A stretch of 64,000 nt of DNA from an uncultured Bacillota bacterium (GCA_958428295.1 CAUAFL010000005.1:26607-90606); one strand, 5' to 3'. Positions 43,421 to 53,706 are shown, numbered from the stretch's first letter. Notes: generated by a model not told the origin, from the sequence alone. Made by a program: numbers and translations.

Positions 43421-46378
43421 TTATATTTCTCCTAAAACTTCTAATTTATTAGTTAATTTTACACTAACCAATTTGGATACTCCTGATTCTTGCATGGTGA
43501 TACCATATAAAGTATCTGCGTATTCCATCGTTTTCTTTTTATGTGTGATAATTAAAAATTGCGTTTTATTTTTATAATGGTTTAAATATTGACCAAACTG
43601 ATCGACATTGGCTTCATCTAGGGCTGCTTCCACTTCATCAAAAATACAAAACGGAACTGTTCTAACATTTAAAATAGCAAATAAGAGACTGATGGCTGTT
43701 AAAGTCTTTTCCCCACCTGATAATAAGTTAATAGTGGATAGTTTTTTACCAGGAGGACTAGCGACAATCTCAATACCTGTTGTCAGTAATTCCAAAGGAG
43801 CAGTTAGTTTTAAATCAGCATGTCCCCCATGAAAAAGTTCTATAAAGACTTTTTGAAATTCCGCTCTAATTTCTTCAAACGTTTTTAAGAATTCTTCTTT
43901 CATCACTTCATCCATTTCATCCATGATCTCTAGTAGTGTTGTTTCTGCTTTCGTTAAATCCTCTTTCTGATGCAATAAAAATTCATAACGGGTACTAATT
44001 CTTTCATATTCTTCTATGGCTGCTAGATTAACCATTCCTAACCGTTTTATGTTTGCTTTATCATTTTCTACTTTTTTGCGAGCTTCTTCTATTTCCATTT
44101 CCAGTGGATAGTCTTGGCGTGCTTTATCATAGGTAATACTATAATCACTAGTCAAAGTATCTAATAAAGTGTTGAGTTGAATGTCAAGACGACTTAATTT
44201 GATTTCTAACTCTTTTTGCTGTTCTTCTTTTTTTCGTAATAAATTATTTTTATATTTATGATCGGCTTCAATACTTTCAATGACCTCTTTAGTCTTTTGA
44301 ATTTCCATATGTAAGGAGCTGATTTTGTGTTCTAATTTTTCCTTATAGGTACTTTTTTGATAAAACAGCTCTATTAATTGTTGTTCCTTTTGATCTAATA
44401 GATCTTCTGAACCCTCAAGATTGGCAATGGTCTCATGAAGAGTTGTGATTATTTTTTTCTTCGTTGCCAGTTCTTCTTTTTTACCTAATAATTGCTGTTC
44501 TAATAGGCCAATCTCCTTCATTAAAGTAAAGTTTTTATCTTCTAATTCCATTGCTTTCGTGGCTAATTCTTCTAAGTCATTAATTACCATTTTCTGTTCT
44601 ATTTGTAGCGAATTTATGGTAGTCGTACAGGCTTCTATTTCCTGGCGGAGCAGAATACTACTATTTCCTTTCAGCAGTGCCCCACCAGTCATCGAACCAC
44701 CAACATTAATTACATCTCCAGCTAGGGTTATTATTTTATAACGACGATCAATATGACGACTAATAGCTAGTGCACTATCCATATCTTCCGCAACAATGAC
44801 TAATCCTAATTGATTATAGATAATGGAACGATATATGTCATCATACTTGACTAGATCAGCTAAAATTCCGACATAACCTGGTAAATTTTGCAGTTTTTTT
44901 TGAACATCCATGGCTAGAGAGCGACTTTTTATCACAGTTAAGGGAAAGAAAGTAGCGCGCCCTAATTTTTGATTTTTTAAATAACGAATGGCTTCCTGTG
45001 CACTTTGTTCATCTTTCACAATGACAAAGTTTTTACTACTCATAAGAGCAACATCTAACGCACGGGCATAGTCATCTTTGGTCGTCACCACTTTGCCAAG
45101 AATATTATAAATTCCTTGAAGACTTTGTTCTTTTAGAATTTGTTGAATGGCATAAGGAAGATGACTGCCCCGTTCTTCTTCACCTTTCAACAAATCAATT
45201 TTATGTTTATGAGAGAGAATCTCACGATCAAGGCGACTGTATTCTTGTTCTAGTTGTTTTTTGTCTAACTTTTGACGATGTAGTTCATTATCTTTAATTT
45301 GATTAGTTTCTTTTTTTGTTATCCATTCTTGGTTTAATATTTCTATATCTTGTTCTAGCAGAGCCACTTCTTTCGTTAAAGAAGCTCGTTCTGTATGTAG
45401 TTTTCTTAACTGTTCAACTTTGGTGTTATCATCTTGTTCTTGTCGTTGGGCCTTTAACACATTTCGTTGTCCTTCTAATGTAGCGACTTCTTCTGTTGTG
45501 GTCAATAATTCTCTTTGACTAAACGCTAACTCTTTCTCTAAAGTTAATAATGTATTCTTCTCTTTTAATTCGTCACTACTAACAATATTAGTATTTCCCA
45601 ACAATTCTGTAATTTCTTTACTAATTGTTTTTTTAGTGGTTTGTAATAGTTCCTCTTCATGACTATACTGGTAAATATCATATGCTAAAAGGGAAATTTC
45701 TAAAGCTTCTAGTCGTTCTTTTGTCGTAAGATATTCTTGTGCTTTTTTACTTTGTTCTTCTAATGGTTTAAGCTGTCTTTCTAATTCTAAAATGATATCT
45801 TCTATTCGTTCCATCGCCTGGTGCGTACGATCTAGTTTCCGTAAGGCTTCTTCTTTCCTTTTTTTGTATTTCAAAATTCCGGCAGCCTCTTCAAAAATCA
45901 TTCGTCGATCATCTTTACTATCACTTAAAATTTGCTGTACTTCCCCCTGACCAATGATATTAAAGGATGCCCGTCCAATTCCACTATCTAAAAATAAACT
46001 GATAATATCTTTTAAACGACAGCGATCGTTATTTAAAAAATATTCATTTTCACCACTACGAAAGACCCTCCGTTTAACGGATACTTCGGTATACTCAATA
46101 TTTAGGTATTTGTCACTATTATCAAAAATTAATTCTACACTAGCAGCAGTTTTAGGTTTTCTAGAATCACTACCTGCAAAAATGACATCACTCATAGAAC
46201 CCTCTCCACGAAGGCTTTTGACAGATTGTTCTCCTAATACCCAGCGAACAGCATCTACAATGTTACTTTTACCGCTACCATTCGGTCCAACAATACAAGT
46301 CGTCTTACCATCTAAGCTAATTGTCATTTTCTCAGCAAAAGATTTAAATCCATTTGTTACAATTTCTTTCAAGTACAC
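43421..46378 (-). CDS. smc: Chromosome segregation ATPase SMC
   Basis: SMC forms the condensin ring with ScpA and ScpB and organises the chromosome. Walker A GPNGSGKSNIVDAVRWVLGE and GIGRASFNIIGQGEVQQIL are at the N-terminus; the hinge is at about 395-560 (LPGYVGILADLV; VGGSMTGGALL); signature LSGGEKTLTA and Walker B CIFDEVEAALDEANV at the C-terminus. At 985 residues it is shorter than usual (about 1180), the loss being in the coiled-coil arms. The start is GTG 46378 after GGTGAG. Confidence 0.95.
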   Translation of the reverse strand: MYLKEIVTNGFKSFAEKMTISLDGKTTCIVGPNGSGKSNIVDAVRWVLGEQSVKSLRGEGSMSDVIFAGSDSRKPKTAASVELIFDNSDKYLNIEYTEVSVKRRVFRSGENEYFLNNDRCRLKDIISLFLDSGIGRASFNIIGQGEVQQILSDSKDDRRMIFEEAAGILKYKKRKEEALRKLDRTHQAMERIEDIILELERQLKPLEEQSKKAQEYLTTKERLEALEISLLAYDIYQYSHEEELLQTTKKTISKEITELLGNTNIVSSDELKEKNTLLTLEKELAFSQRELLTTTEEVATLEGQRNVLKAQRQEQDDNTKVEQLRKLHTERASLTKEVALLEQDIEILNQEWITKKETNQIKDNELHRQKLDKKQLEQEYSRLDREILSHKHKIDLLKGEEERGSHLPYAIQQILKEQSLQGIYNILGKVVTTKDDYARALDVALMSSKNFVIVKDEQSAQEAIRYLKNQKLGRATFFPLTVIKSRSLAMDVQKKLQNLPGYVGILADLVKYDDIYRSIIYNQLGLVIVAEDMDSALAISRHIDRRYKIITLAGDVINVGGSMTGGALLKGNSSILLRQEIEACTTTINSLQIEQKMVINDLEELATKAMELEDKNFTLMKEIGLLEQQLLGKKEELATKKKIITTLHETIANLEGSEDLLDQKEQQLIELFYQKSTYKEKLEHKISSLHMEIQKTKEVIESIEADHKYKNNLLRKKEEQQKELEIKLSRLDIQLNTLLDTLTSDYSITYDKARQDYPLEMEIEEARKKVENDKANIKRLGMVNLAAIEEYERISTRYEFLLHQKEDLTKAETTLLEIMDEMDEVMKEEFLKTFEEIRAEFQKVFIELFHGGHADLKLTAPLELLTTGIEIVASPPGKKLSTINLLSGGEKTLTAISLLFAILNVRTVPFCIFDEVEAALDEANVDQFGQYLNHYKNKTQFLIITHKKKTMEYADTLYGITMQESGVSKLVSVKLTNKLEVLGEI

Positions 46379-46535
46379 AACTGCTCACCATCTCTTTACT
46401 ATCTTTATTTTAACAGAAATCCTTTTTTTAGACAAGATACTATGTGGAAATCCAGCAGCGCCTCATTTTTTTAGTAAAATTTGCAATTAACACGGCAATA
46501 TACTAGGGGTTTTTCTTACTACCTTTTTTAGGCGC

Positions 46536-46565
46536 AAAAAAAATATCCTAAGGATACTTTTTTTA
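46536..46565. terminator. Terminator between greA and smc
   Basis: TATCC TAA GGATA extended by A and T runs on both sides; it overlaps the greA stop and can act on the minus strand. Confidence 0.75.
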
Positions 46566-47036
46566 TTTAATTTCTGTAATTTCAACTTCATAAGTACCAT
46601 TGGGGCTTTCAACAGCAATGACATCGCCAACCTTATGATTCATTAAAGCCACCGCAATAGGACTTTCATTAGAAATACGTCCCTCAAAAGGATCTGCTTC
46701 TTGGCTACCAACAATTTTATATTCATCAGTATCATCTGGGTCATCTACATATTTGATAGCAACAGTACTACCAAGGCCAACTTTATCTTTAGAAATTTCT
46801 TTAATAATTTCTACATTTTCTAACATTTTTTCAATTGTTTTAATTCGTCCTTCGATTTGGGCTTGTTCATTTTTAGCAGCATCATAATCGGCATTTTCTG
46901 ATAAGTCTCCTAAACTTCTTGCTTCTTTAATGGATTGAATATTGGCAGGACGCTTTTCATTGATTAAATAATCTAATTCTTTCTTTAAATCATTTAATCC
47001 TTCTTGTGTTAAATAAACAATCTTTGTATTTTTCAT
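46563..47036 (-). CDS. greA: Transcription elongation factor GreA
   Basis: GreA rescues backtracked RNA polymerase by stimulating transcript cleavage. The 157 residues have the N-terminal coiled coil (LTQEGLNDLKKELDYL; EARSLGDLSENADYDAAKNE with the tip acidic residues) and the C-terminal FKBP-like domain (GRISNESPIAVALMNHKVGD). Downstream of the dgt/U32 genes on the same strand as found in Bacillus for yrrN-yrrO-udk-greA, but with udk absent here. Confidence 0.97.
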   Translation of the reverse strand: MKNTKIVYLTQEGLNDLKKELDYLINEKRPANIQSIKEARSLGDLSENADYDAAKNEQAQIEGRIKTIEKMLENVEIIKEISKDKVGLGSTVAIKYVDDPDDTDEYKIVGSQEADPFEGRISNESPIAVALMNHKVGDVIAVESPNGTYEVEITEIK

Positions 47037-47218
47037 TTCTAATTCACCTCAATTAATATTTGTCGAATGAAAGGAGTTACCCCCCATCAATTCTCAATAT
47101 GCCTAAAATTATAGCATATTCTTTATTTTATTTCAAGACTTTTTACAAACAACAGCACAGTTGCGCTAAGACTTTACAGTTAACATATGCACTTTTCTAT
47201 TTAAATGTGTCAATCTTT

Positions 47219-48379
47219 TTAAACTTTGTCAATAATTTTAGAAAAATGATGTTTTTCTAAAAGCGTTAATTGCTTCATAAAATAGTCATCGGTCATTCCG
47301 CATAAAAAGTCAATTACTTGTCGTTTAGGAGGCGTTTTGGTTTGATACTCTTCCTTCTGATGCAAAAGAAAGGCTTGAAAAATAGCACTCTCTTGCTGAT
47401 TATTTTTAATATCCTTTACGTATTTCTTGAATAATTGTTCCATTCCTTTTTCATAATAGCGATATTCTTCTTTCGAAAGAGCATAACGATAAATGTGTTC
47501 ATAATTAAAATTTTTTAATTGTTGTAAGGCTGTAAATACTTTCTTACTCATTTTAATATAGGGTTTTCTTAAGCTTTCTTTTATAATATCTAAAATAATG
47601 GTATTAATAATTGTCCGATTATTATCACCCAACACGTTGGTTATTTCCTTTGGTAAATCCTTTCGACAAAATACTCCCAATCTAATCGCATCCTCGATAT
47701 CACGACCAATATAACCAATAATATCACTAATTCTGACGACACAACCTTCTAAGGTCATTGGGTGAAAAGTTTTACTTAATGCTAAGTCTTGGTAAGCGAT
47801 TTGATATTGTTCTAAAAATTCCGTCAGTGTTTTTTGTTGGGGATGATATATAGGTTCTAGCAATTCGCCATTATGACACATAATTCCATCGAGTACTTGT
47901 ATCGTTAAGTTGTAGCCCTGTCCTTTATTGGCTACTTCTAAATAATATCTAACCCCTTGAATATTATGCGCAAAATCTTGTTGTAATTCTTTTTTACAAA
48001 TTTTAGCGATCATTCTTTCTCCGTTATGTCCAAGTGGTGTATGGCCAATGTCATGACCCAAGGCAATTGCTTCGATTAAATCTTCATTGAGATTTAAAGC
48101 TCTACCAATTGTTCGGGCAATCTTGCTAACTAATTGAACATGCGTAATACGTCGGCTAATATGATCATTGTTACTATTAGAGTAGACTTGCGTTTTATTG
48201 AGGTAACGAGTATAAGATAGCGAATGAATAATTCGATCGATATCATGGAAATAAGCGGGACGAAGGTCTTCATTCTGTTCGGCTAAACGTATGGCATTTT
48301 TGCTTTTAGCAGCATATCTGGATAAATGACGTTCTTTTTTTAAAAAATTTTTTTGGGCTTCTTTAAAGGGATCCATCAT
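47219..48379 (-). CDS. dgt: HD-domain dNTP triphosphohydrolase (dGTPase-like)
   Basis: The 386-residue product has the dGTPase-family HD pattern: RIIHSLSYTRYLNKTQVY, THVQLVSKIARTIG (first His), ALGHDIGHTPLGHNGE (HD and following His), and later RISDIIGYIGRDIEDA. Members hydrolyse dNTPs to nucleoside and triphosphate and influence nucleotide pools; exact substrate unknown. Starts with ATGATG after AAAGGAG and overlaps the U32 gene by ATGA. Confidence 0.9.
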   Translation of the reverse strand: MMDPFKEAQKNFLKKERHLSRYAAKSKNAIRLAEQNEDLRPAYFHDIDRIIHSLSYTRYLNKTQVYSNSNNDHISRRITHVQLVSKIARTIGRALNLNEDLIEAIALGHDIGHTPLGHNGERMIAKICKKELQQDFAHNIQGVRYYLEVANKGQGYNLTIQVLDGIMCHNGELLEPIYHPQQKTLTEFLEQYQIAYQDLALSKTFHPMTLEGCVVRISDIIGYIGRDIEDAIRLGVFCRKDLPKEITNVLGDNNRTIINTIILDIIKESLRKPYIKMSKKVFTALQQLKNFNYEHIYRYALSKEEYRYYEKGMEQLFKKYVKDIKNNQQESAIFQAFLLHQKEEYQTKTPPKRQVIDFLCGMTDDYFMKQLTLLEKHHFSKIIDKV

Positions 48380-49563
48380 TCTGCTCCTTTCTTCAGTAAG
48401 CGCAGCATCGAATAAGGTGGTAACGCTTTAGTAAAGGGTAGTTTTAAGATTTGTTGGGGATGCCTAGCAACAGTAAGAAGATGATTGTTTTCATCATAAA
48501 TATCAGTAATGGTATAAGGGTAAATGCTACCATCAGGGGTGAATATTTCCACCTGATCACCAGGCTTAAAATAGTTTCTTTCGATTAATATTAATTGTTT
48601 TTTCTCTTCGTCATATCCTGTAATTAAACCTAAATATTCTTGATTAGAGATTTCTTGTCGTCCTGTATAATATTGATCAGTCAAACCGGCTTCCCGTAAG
48701 AAATAATGACTTGATACTTCCCGATTGGCCACCGTCGTTAAAATGCGCTGATACTTATTCTGTAATTCTTCAGTTAATGTATGATTCGCAAGATGATCTA
48801 GTAGACCACGGTAACTAGAAATAACAGTTGCTAGGTAATAAAGTGAACGCATTCTGCCTTCTACTTTTAAAGAGGCCACTCTCATCTTCATTAGATCTTG
48901 AATATAGGAAGCCATATTAAGATCTTTGGTAGCTAGGGTAAACTTGGTTTGGTTAGCAGTTTCAAAGGCAAACCGGCATACCTGTGCACAACCTCCACGA
49001 TTAGCATCTCGATTGGTCACATAATTTGATAGTGCACAACGACCGCTGTAACAAGTACACATAGCTCCATGGATAAATACTTCTACTTCTAGGTTCGTGT
49101 GATTAATGATCTCCATGATTTCAGTTTTCGACAATTCTCTTGCTAAGACAACCCTTTTTGCCCCTAGTTGTTGATAGAATAAAGCTGCTTGGTAATTGGT
49201 AGTGGAAGCTTGAGTAGAGACATGAACTTCAATTTGTGGATAATGTTTGACCATATATTCCATGACATAAGGATCACTAACAATGACGGCATCAATGCCA
49301 CAGGCAGCAAGTTGAGCTACGTACTCTTGAAAGCCAACACGGTCTTCTTCATGAAAGACAATATTCATCGTTACATAGACTTTTTTATGGAGATGATGAG
49401 CAAACTCACAACCTTCTTTTAACTGCTCTAACGTAAAATTAGTAGCGTTCGCTCGTAGTCCGAATTTCAAGCCGCCAACATAAACAGCATCAGCACCATA
49501 TAGTAAGGTCACTTTAAGGCGCTCTAAATCCCCGGCGGGAGCTAGTAATTCAATATTAGCCAT
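48376..49563 (-). CDS. U32-family protein, TrhP-type (tRNA hydroxylation), Cys-containing
   Basis: A 395-residue U32 protein. In characterised cases such proteins hydroxylate tRNA U34 (TrhP) using prephenate and an iron-sulfur cluster. The family signature is present: FIHGAMCTCYSGRCALSNY with later GGCAQVCRF, giving the cluster Cys residues. N-terminal LLAPAGDLERLKVTLLYGAD is also typical. The pair of U32 genes corresponds to Bacillus yrrO and yrrN. Overlaps both neighbours by a few bases. Peptidase activity, once assigned to U32, is doubtful. Confidence 0.9.
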   Translation of the reverse strand: MANIELLAPAGDLERLKVTLLYGADAVYVGGLKFGLRANATNFTLEQLKEGCEFAHHLHKKVYVTMNIVFHEEDRVGFQEYVAQLAACGIDAVIVSDPYVMEYMVKHYPQIEVHVSTQASTTNYQAALFYQQLGAKRVVLARELSKTEIMEIINHTNLEVEVFIHGAMCTCYSGRCALSNYVTNRDANRGGCAQVCRFAFETANQTKFTLATKDLNMASYIQDLMKMRVASLKVEGRMRSLYYLATVISSYRGLLDHLANHTLTEELQNKYQRILTTVANREVSSHYFLREAGLTDQYYTGRQEISNQEYLGLITGYDEEKKQLILIERNYFKPGDQVEIFTPDGSIYPYTITDIYDENNHLLTVARHPQQILKLPFTKALPPYSMLRLLKKGAE

Positions 49564-50395
49564 GTTTTTTCACCCGATAGATTGTTGGACGATATAGAAA
49601 CCCCGTATTATTGCCTACTAACCTATCAATCCTTTCTTTATTAAAATACCTAAAATTTTCAATTAATTTCTGATACTCAGTACAAGACAAATCATCCTGC
49701 GCTAAAATACCATAAGCAAGCTCTGTTAATTCTTGGTAACAGCGACTAGCATTGAAGCGTTTGCCATAATGAAACGTAGTACCAAACTCCGTCTCTGTCA
49801 AACGATAGGATTGTTTACTGCTGGATTCTTTAATTATTAGGCTGTTATCTTTCGGAAGATGGTGATATTGATGATAACTGGTAAGCAATTTACGACGAGA
49901 ATGCGCTACAACAGGGTATCCTACTAGTAACATCATTAGAGAACAGCTGGTTTTTTGTTTTATTGTTAGAATTTCATCTTTTGTAATTTCATTTGAAAGA
50001 ACAGCTCCTATACAACCTTGACGATGATAAAAGTTAATTGTATCACTGTTGGTAACCATATGTGTTTGATTTAAGAAAAGAGGGATAGATAGCCCCAACT
50101 GCTGTTGTAAAGAAAGAATACTATTATCATAGAAAAGAACGCCTGTCACTTGCAGGCTAGCTAGTTGTTTTAAGGTATTGGTAAGAGCAGCTAGTTCTTG
50201 ATGAAAAATCATCTTGTTCATAACAACAAAACAAAGTGCTGTGGGAAATTTTTTGCGAAAATCAGCAAGGAAAGATAAGGAATAGACTTTTTCATAGTCC
50301 ACGGCATATCTTTCTAGGGGAAAGAGAAAACCTGACAGACCACTTTTTAAATAGCTTTCATATTGCTGGTCTTGACAGATACCTAATAATTTCAT
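49556..50395 (-). CDS. U32-family partner protein lacking the Cys cluster
   Basis: A 279-residue U32 relative (LSGFLFPLERYAV; TGVLFYDNSIL; LNQTHMVTNSDTINFYHRQG). It is placed like YrrN beside YrrO, and likely acts with the Cys-containing protein in tRNA modification. The HGxxCxxYSG signature is replaced by LLVGYPVVAHSRRKLL, so it should not bind a cluster by itself. Overlaps the next gene by 8 nt. Confidence 0.8.
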   Translation of the reverse strand: MKLLGICQDQQYESYLKSGLSGFLFPLERYAVDYEKVYSLSFLADFRKKFPTALCFVVMNKMIFHQELAALTNTLKQLASLQVTGVLFYDNSILSLQQQLGLSIPLFLNQTHMVTNSDTINFYHRQGCIGAVLSNEITKDEILTIKQKTSCSLMMLLVGYPVVAHSRRKLLTSYHQYHHLPKDNSLIIKESSSKQSYRLTETEFGTTFHYGKRFNASRCYQELTELAYGILAQDDLSCTEYQKLIENFRYFNKERIDRLVGNNTGFLYRPTIYRVKKHG

Positions 50396-50462
50396 AACAG
50401 CATCTCCTTAGTACACATAACTTACTGCCTATTTTAGCATAAAAACTTTAAAAAAGATAGCC

Positions 50463-52592
50463 CTAGCTATCTTCTTCCTGTTCTAAAGTGATTAATACTT
50501 CTCGAGGTTTGGAACCATTTTGAGGACCAATAATTCCCCGTTCTTCCAATAAATCGACAATGCGAGCGGCACGATTGTAGCCTAGTTTAAAGCGGCGTTG
50601 TAGTAAGGAAACACTAGCCTTTTGAGTTTCAATAACAAATTCCACTATTTCATTATAAAGTGGATCATCGTATTCTTCTTCCTGCGTCATATCCTCTTTT
50701 TGACTAGCTGACTTATCACTTGTAGGGCTACTTAAATTCATAAACGATTGATCATACTCTGCTTTTTGCTGTTCGACGGTATAATCAATAATTTTCTTTA
50801 TTTCATCATCTGAAATAAAAGCTCCCTGCACTCTTTGCGGCGCTGATTCACCCATTGGTAAAAAGAGCATATCCCCTTTTCCTAATAGTTTTTCGGCGCC
50901 AGTAGCATCAAGGATTGTTCTCGAGTCAATGCTACTACTGACAGCAAATGAAATACGCGATGGAATATTGGCTTTTACCACACCTGTAATGACATCAGTC
51001 GAAGGGCGCTGTGTGGCAATAATTAAATGAATTCCTGCTGCTCTAGCCATTTGCGTAATTCTCATAATACTAGCTTCCACATCTTTGCTAGCAACCATCA
51101 TTAAATCAGCAAGCTCATCAATAATAACGACAATATAGGGCATCCGTTTTATTTGATCTGTTGGTGCTAAAGTCTTATTTTTATTATCAATATAATTATT
51201 ATAAGTCGCAATATTTTTTGTTTTTGACTCTTCAAATACATCATAGCGATGTTCCATTTCTGCCACAATTTTTCCTAAAGCAACGCTAGCCTCTTTAGGG
51301 TCGGTCACAACAGGACGCATTAAATGGGGAACCCCATTATAAACTGATAATTCCACCTTTTTGGGATCAACCATCATTAATTTGACTTCTTCTGGTTTTG
51401 TCCGCATGAGAATAGAAGCAATTATTCCATTAATACAAACCGATTTTCCTGAACCAGTGGCTCCAGCAACTAATAAGTGGGGCGTTTTATCTAATTCACA
51501 CCAAATGACATTCCCCATAATATTTTTGCCCAAAGGACATAACAGTTTACTATCATCCATACTATGAGGAATTTTCTCTAACACCTCTTTGAAACTAACA
51601 GGTGTTGTTTCATCATTAGGTAATTCGATCCCAACTGTATTTTTCCCAGGAATCGGCGCTTCAATGCGGACATCTTTTTTGGCAAGAGCCAAAGAAATTT
51701 CTCGGTGAATACTCAATAGTTTATTGACCTTTGTTCCAGTATGTAGCGCTAACTCATATTGAGTAACGGTCGGACCAATATGGACTTCTACTACTTTAGC
51801 AATGACACTAAAATCTTTTAAAACGCTCTCTAATACTTCAATATTTTTTTCAATTTGATTTTGATTCATATTCTTTTTATTCTTTTTAGGAGATGTCAAT
51901 AAAGAAAGCGGTGGTAACATATAATTATGTTTAATCGCTACTTTTTCTTCTTTTGCTGGGATCACTTCCTCGCCTACATCAGCAGTTTTTATTTTTGATA
52001 AATCATCTATGCTAGAGATGATAATTCTTTTCTCTTCATCTTTAATTTCTCCCGCTGCTGTTTCCTCAGTACCCGTAATCACTGGTTTCGTAGCGCCTGT
52101 CTCTTTTTTATCACGATGTTCTCGTTTTAGACTCTCTTTTGCTTTTTTGGTACCATTTTTAACAGCTTCCACGATAGAAAAACCTGTGAAAAGACAAAAA
52201 CCTAGCCCTACTAGCGTCCAAGAGATAATTTGCATTCCTTTATAAGAAAACAGTAAGGAAAAAAGAACTCCAAAAGAACAGCCGATAACACCACCACCAA
52301 TCACATCTGGTCGAATATTTTTCATGATATTAGAAAATGCTAATACTAATTGATCGATTGTTTCGGTAAAAACTTTAATTGCATTACTATTATTTTGAGC
52401 AATATAATCTTGATGCATAATTACCAGTAGACCAATAAGCAATATATAGCATCCTAACATTTTTGTGGTGAAAAAATTTGGCCACTGTCGTTTGACGATC
52501 AATATACCACCTAGCACTAATAATACAATTAATAGCACATTGTAGCCTACTCCTACTAAAAAGATGGAAAAAGAAGCGATCATTCCACCCAC
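50463..52592 (-). CDS. ftsK: DNA translocase FtsK/SpoIIIE, main reading frame
   Basis: Membrane-anchored DNA pump acting at the division septum. The N-terminal part has three to four membrane segments, a linker, then the motor (about 200-600) with Walker A GATGSGKS and Walker B VVIIDELADLM, TQRPSTDVITG, and the C-terminal gamma winged helix (LQRRFKLGYNRAARIVDLLEE). The apparent start is GTG 52592 or ATG 52583, but in the same frame 38 more codons lie upstream and contain a normal FtsK beginning interrupted by TAA (see 52593-52706). The natural start is thus probably ATG 52706, broken at codon 7. Confidence 0.93.
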   Translation of the reverse strand: MGGMIASFSIFLVGVGYNVLLIVLLVLGGILIVKRQWPNFFTTKMLGCYILLIGLLVIMHQDYIAQNNSNAIKVFTETIDQLVLAFSNIMKNIRPDVIGGGVIGCSFGVLFSLLFSYKGMQIISWTLVGLGFCLFTGFSIVEAVKNGTKKAKESLKREHRDKKETGATKPVITGTEETAAGEIKDEEKRIIISSIDDLSKIKTADVGEEVIPAKEEKVAIKHNYMLPPLSLLTSPKKNKKNMNQNQIEKNIEVLESVLKDFSVIAKVVEVHIGPTVTQYELALHTGTKVNKLLSIHREISLALAKKDVRIEAPIPGKNTVGIELPNDETTPVSFKEVLEKIPHSMDDSKLLCPLGKNIMGNVIWCELDKTPHLLVAGATGSGKSVCINGIIASILMRTKPEEVKLMMVDPKKVELSVYNGVPHLMRPVVTDPKEASVALGKIVAEMEHRYDVFEESKTKNIATYNNYIDNKNKTLAPTDQIKRMPYIVVIIDELADLMMVASKDVEASIMRITQMARAAGIHLIIATQRPSTDVITGVVKANIPSRISFAVSSSIDSRTILDATGAEKLLGKGDMLFLPMGESAPQRVQGAFISDDEIKKIIDYTVEQQKAEYDQSFMNLSSPTSDKSASQKEDMTQEEEYDDPLYNEIVEFVIETQKASVSLLQRRFKLGYNRAARIVDLLEERGIIGPQNGSKPREVLITLEQEEDS

Positions 52593-52706
52593 TGGACCAT
52601 ACCGACCAATTCCTAAAATTGCCGCTAAAACAAAAAGGACCCCATATAACTCTGTGCTATAAGCAAAGCCTTTTTTGGTTTCTTTTTACTTTTTCTTTTT
52701 TGCCAT
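52593..52706 (-). other. 5' end of ftsK with premature TAA at codon 7
   Basis: ATG 52706 has the ribosome site AAGGTGA and a promoter at 52727-52735. It reads MAKKKK then TAA (52686-52688), then continues in frame KETKKGFAYSTELYGV and LFVLAAILGIGRYGPVGG into the main gene. This segment holds the first membrane helix of FtsK. Either a nonsense change, an assembly error, or re-initiation downstream. Confidence 0.75.
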
Positions 52707-52726
52707 TGTCTCACCTTCTATTTCAA

Positions 52727-52735
52727 ATTATACCA
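52727..52735 (-). promoter_or_regulatory. Extended -10 promoter of ftsK
   Basis: Minus strand TGGTATAAT, 20 nt before the ATG at 52706. Confidence 0.65.
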
Positions 52736-52780
52736 TGAAATAAAAGCGCTTCCAAGTAAATCATCAGAATTGACAGTAAC

Positions 52781-53614
52781 TTATTTTACCAATTTTACTA
52801 AGTAAGCCTCATTCACCGTTGTTGTTGTTTTAAAAGTATAACTATATACCGGAAAGTGCCCTTTCATTTTTTCATATTGAATAGCAATAAAATTTTGTTT
52901 ATCAGTTTCTGCTTGTTTCCCATAAATCGTAAATAGATTAAACAATAAGTTTGTTTTATTAGTAAAATCTTGATAACTAGCATAATAGGCAAAATCATTG
53001 ACATTACTAAACGCCTTTTTCACCTTTAAAGTATAAGTGATTTCTTTCTGATCTATCGTCTTATAACTATCAACATAGAAGTTTTCCACTTCATAAATAG
53101 GTGGGGCTCCATGTTGATGAAAATCAGTGTTAGCATGATACATTTTAGTTTTCTCATCATAAATTAAATAGTCTTCACCATCTTCTAAAAAACAGGGAAG
53201 ATTTACCGGTGTAAAAGTGATGTCCGGGCCAAAATATATTTTTAAAACTGCTAGGACTTTATCTAGAGAAACACCTGTGGTAAAGTCGATTTGATATTTT
53301 TCTTTTTGTACTGTATCTAGACGTTCTACAAAACGTAATTTTTCTTCATCTGTTAATTTGTCTAGATTTTTTTGACCATCAAAACTAATAAAATAATCAT
53401 CATATGGCTCAATTAAACCTAATAGAACTGCTTGTTCTAATTCGCCAGTCAGTTTTTTTTCTTTGGTTTTGTCCGATTGGGTGAGTTCTTCTTCTTTTTT
53501 CTTGGTTTCTTCTTTAATCGATACTTTTTTAACAAGCGTTACCATTAATAAAATTACAACAACAAACAAAATGAATGCCATCGCCACCATAATCCAAGTA
53601 TCTTTCTTTTTCAT
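52781..53614 (-). CDS. Membrane-anchored uncharacterised protein
   Basis: A 277-residue product with a Lys-rich N-terminus, one membrane helix (about 5-28; IMVAMAFILFVVVILLMVTLV), a charged linker (about 30-55) and an outer domain with mixed secondary structure (LLGLIEPYDDYFISFDG; LEDGEDYLIYDEKTKMYHAN). No family recognised. The upstream GTG at 53623 is part of the ribosome site, so ATG 53614 is chosen. Lies between ftsK and the second Xre module; possible cell-envelope role inferred from topology only. Confidence 0.65.
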   Translation of the reverse strand: MKKKDTWIMVAMAFILFVVVILLMVTLVKKVSIKEETKKKEEELTQSDKTKEKKLTGELEQAVLLGLIEPYDDYFISFDGQKNLDKLTDEEKLRFVERLDTVQKEKYQIDFTTGVSLDKVLAVLKIYFGPDITFTPVNLPCFLEDGEDYLIYDEKTKMYHANTDFHQHGAPPIYEVENFYVDSYKTIDQKEITYTLKVKKAFSNVNDFAYYASYQDFTNKTNLLFNLFTIYGKQAETDKQNFIAIQYEKMKGHFPVYSYTFKTTTTVNEAYLVKLVK

Positions 53615-53706
53615 AAAAAACACCCTTTCTAATTACAGTATAATCAACTTTGAAAGTGAATACTATATTTTTTTCGATTTTCCTAAGAATTGACGTAAAA
53701 AAGAGC

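Noticed and set aside
47037..47218. Possible small gene upstream of greA (plus strand, 66 codons)
   Set aside because: No ribosome site and low-complexity composition; probably intergenic.
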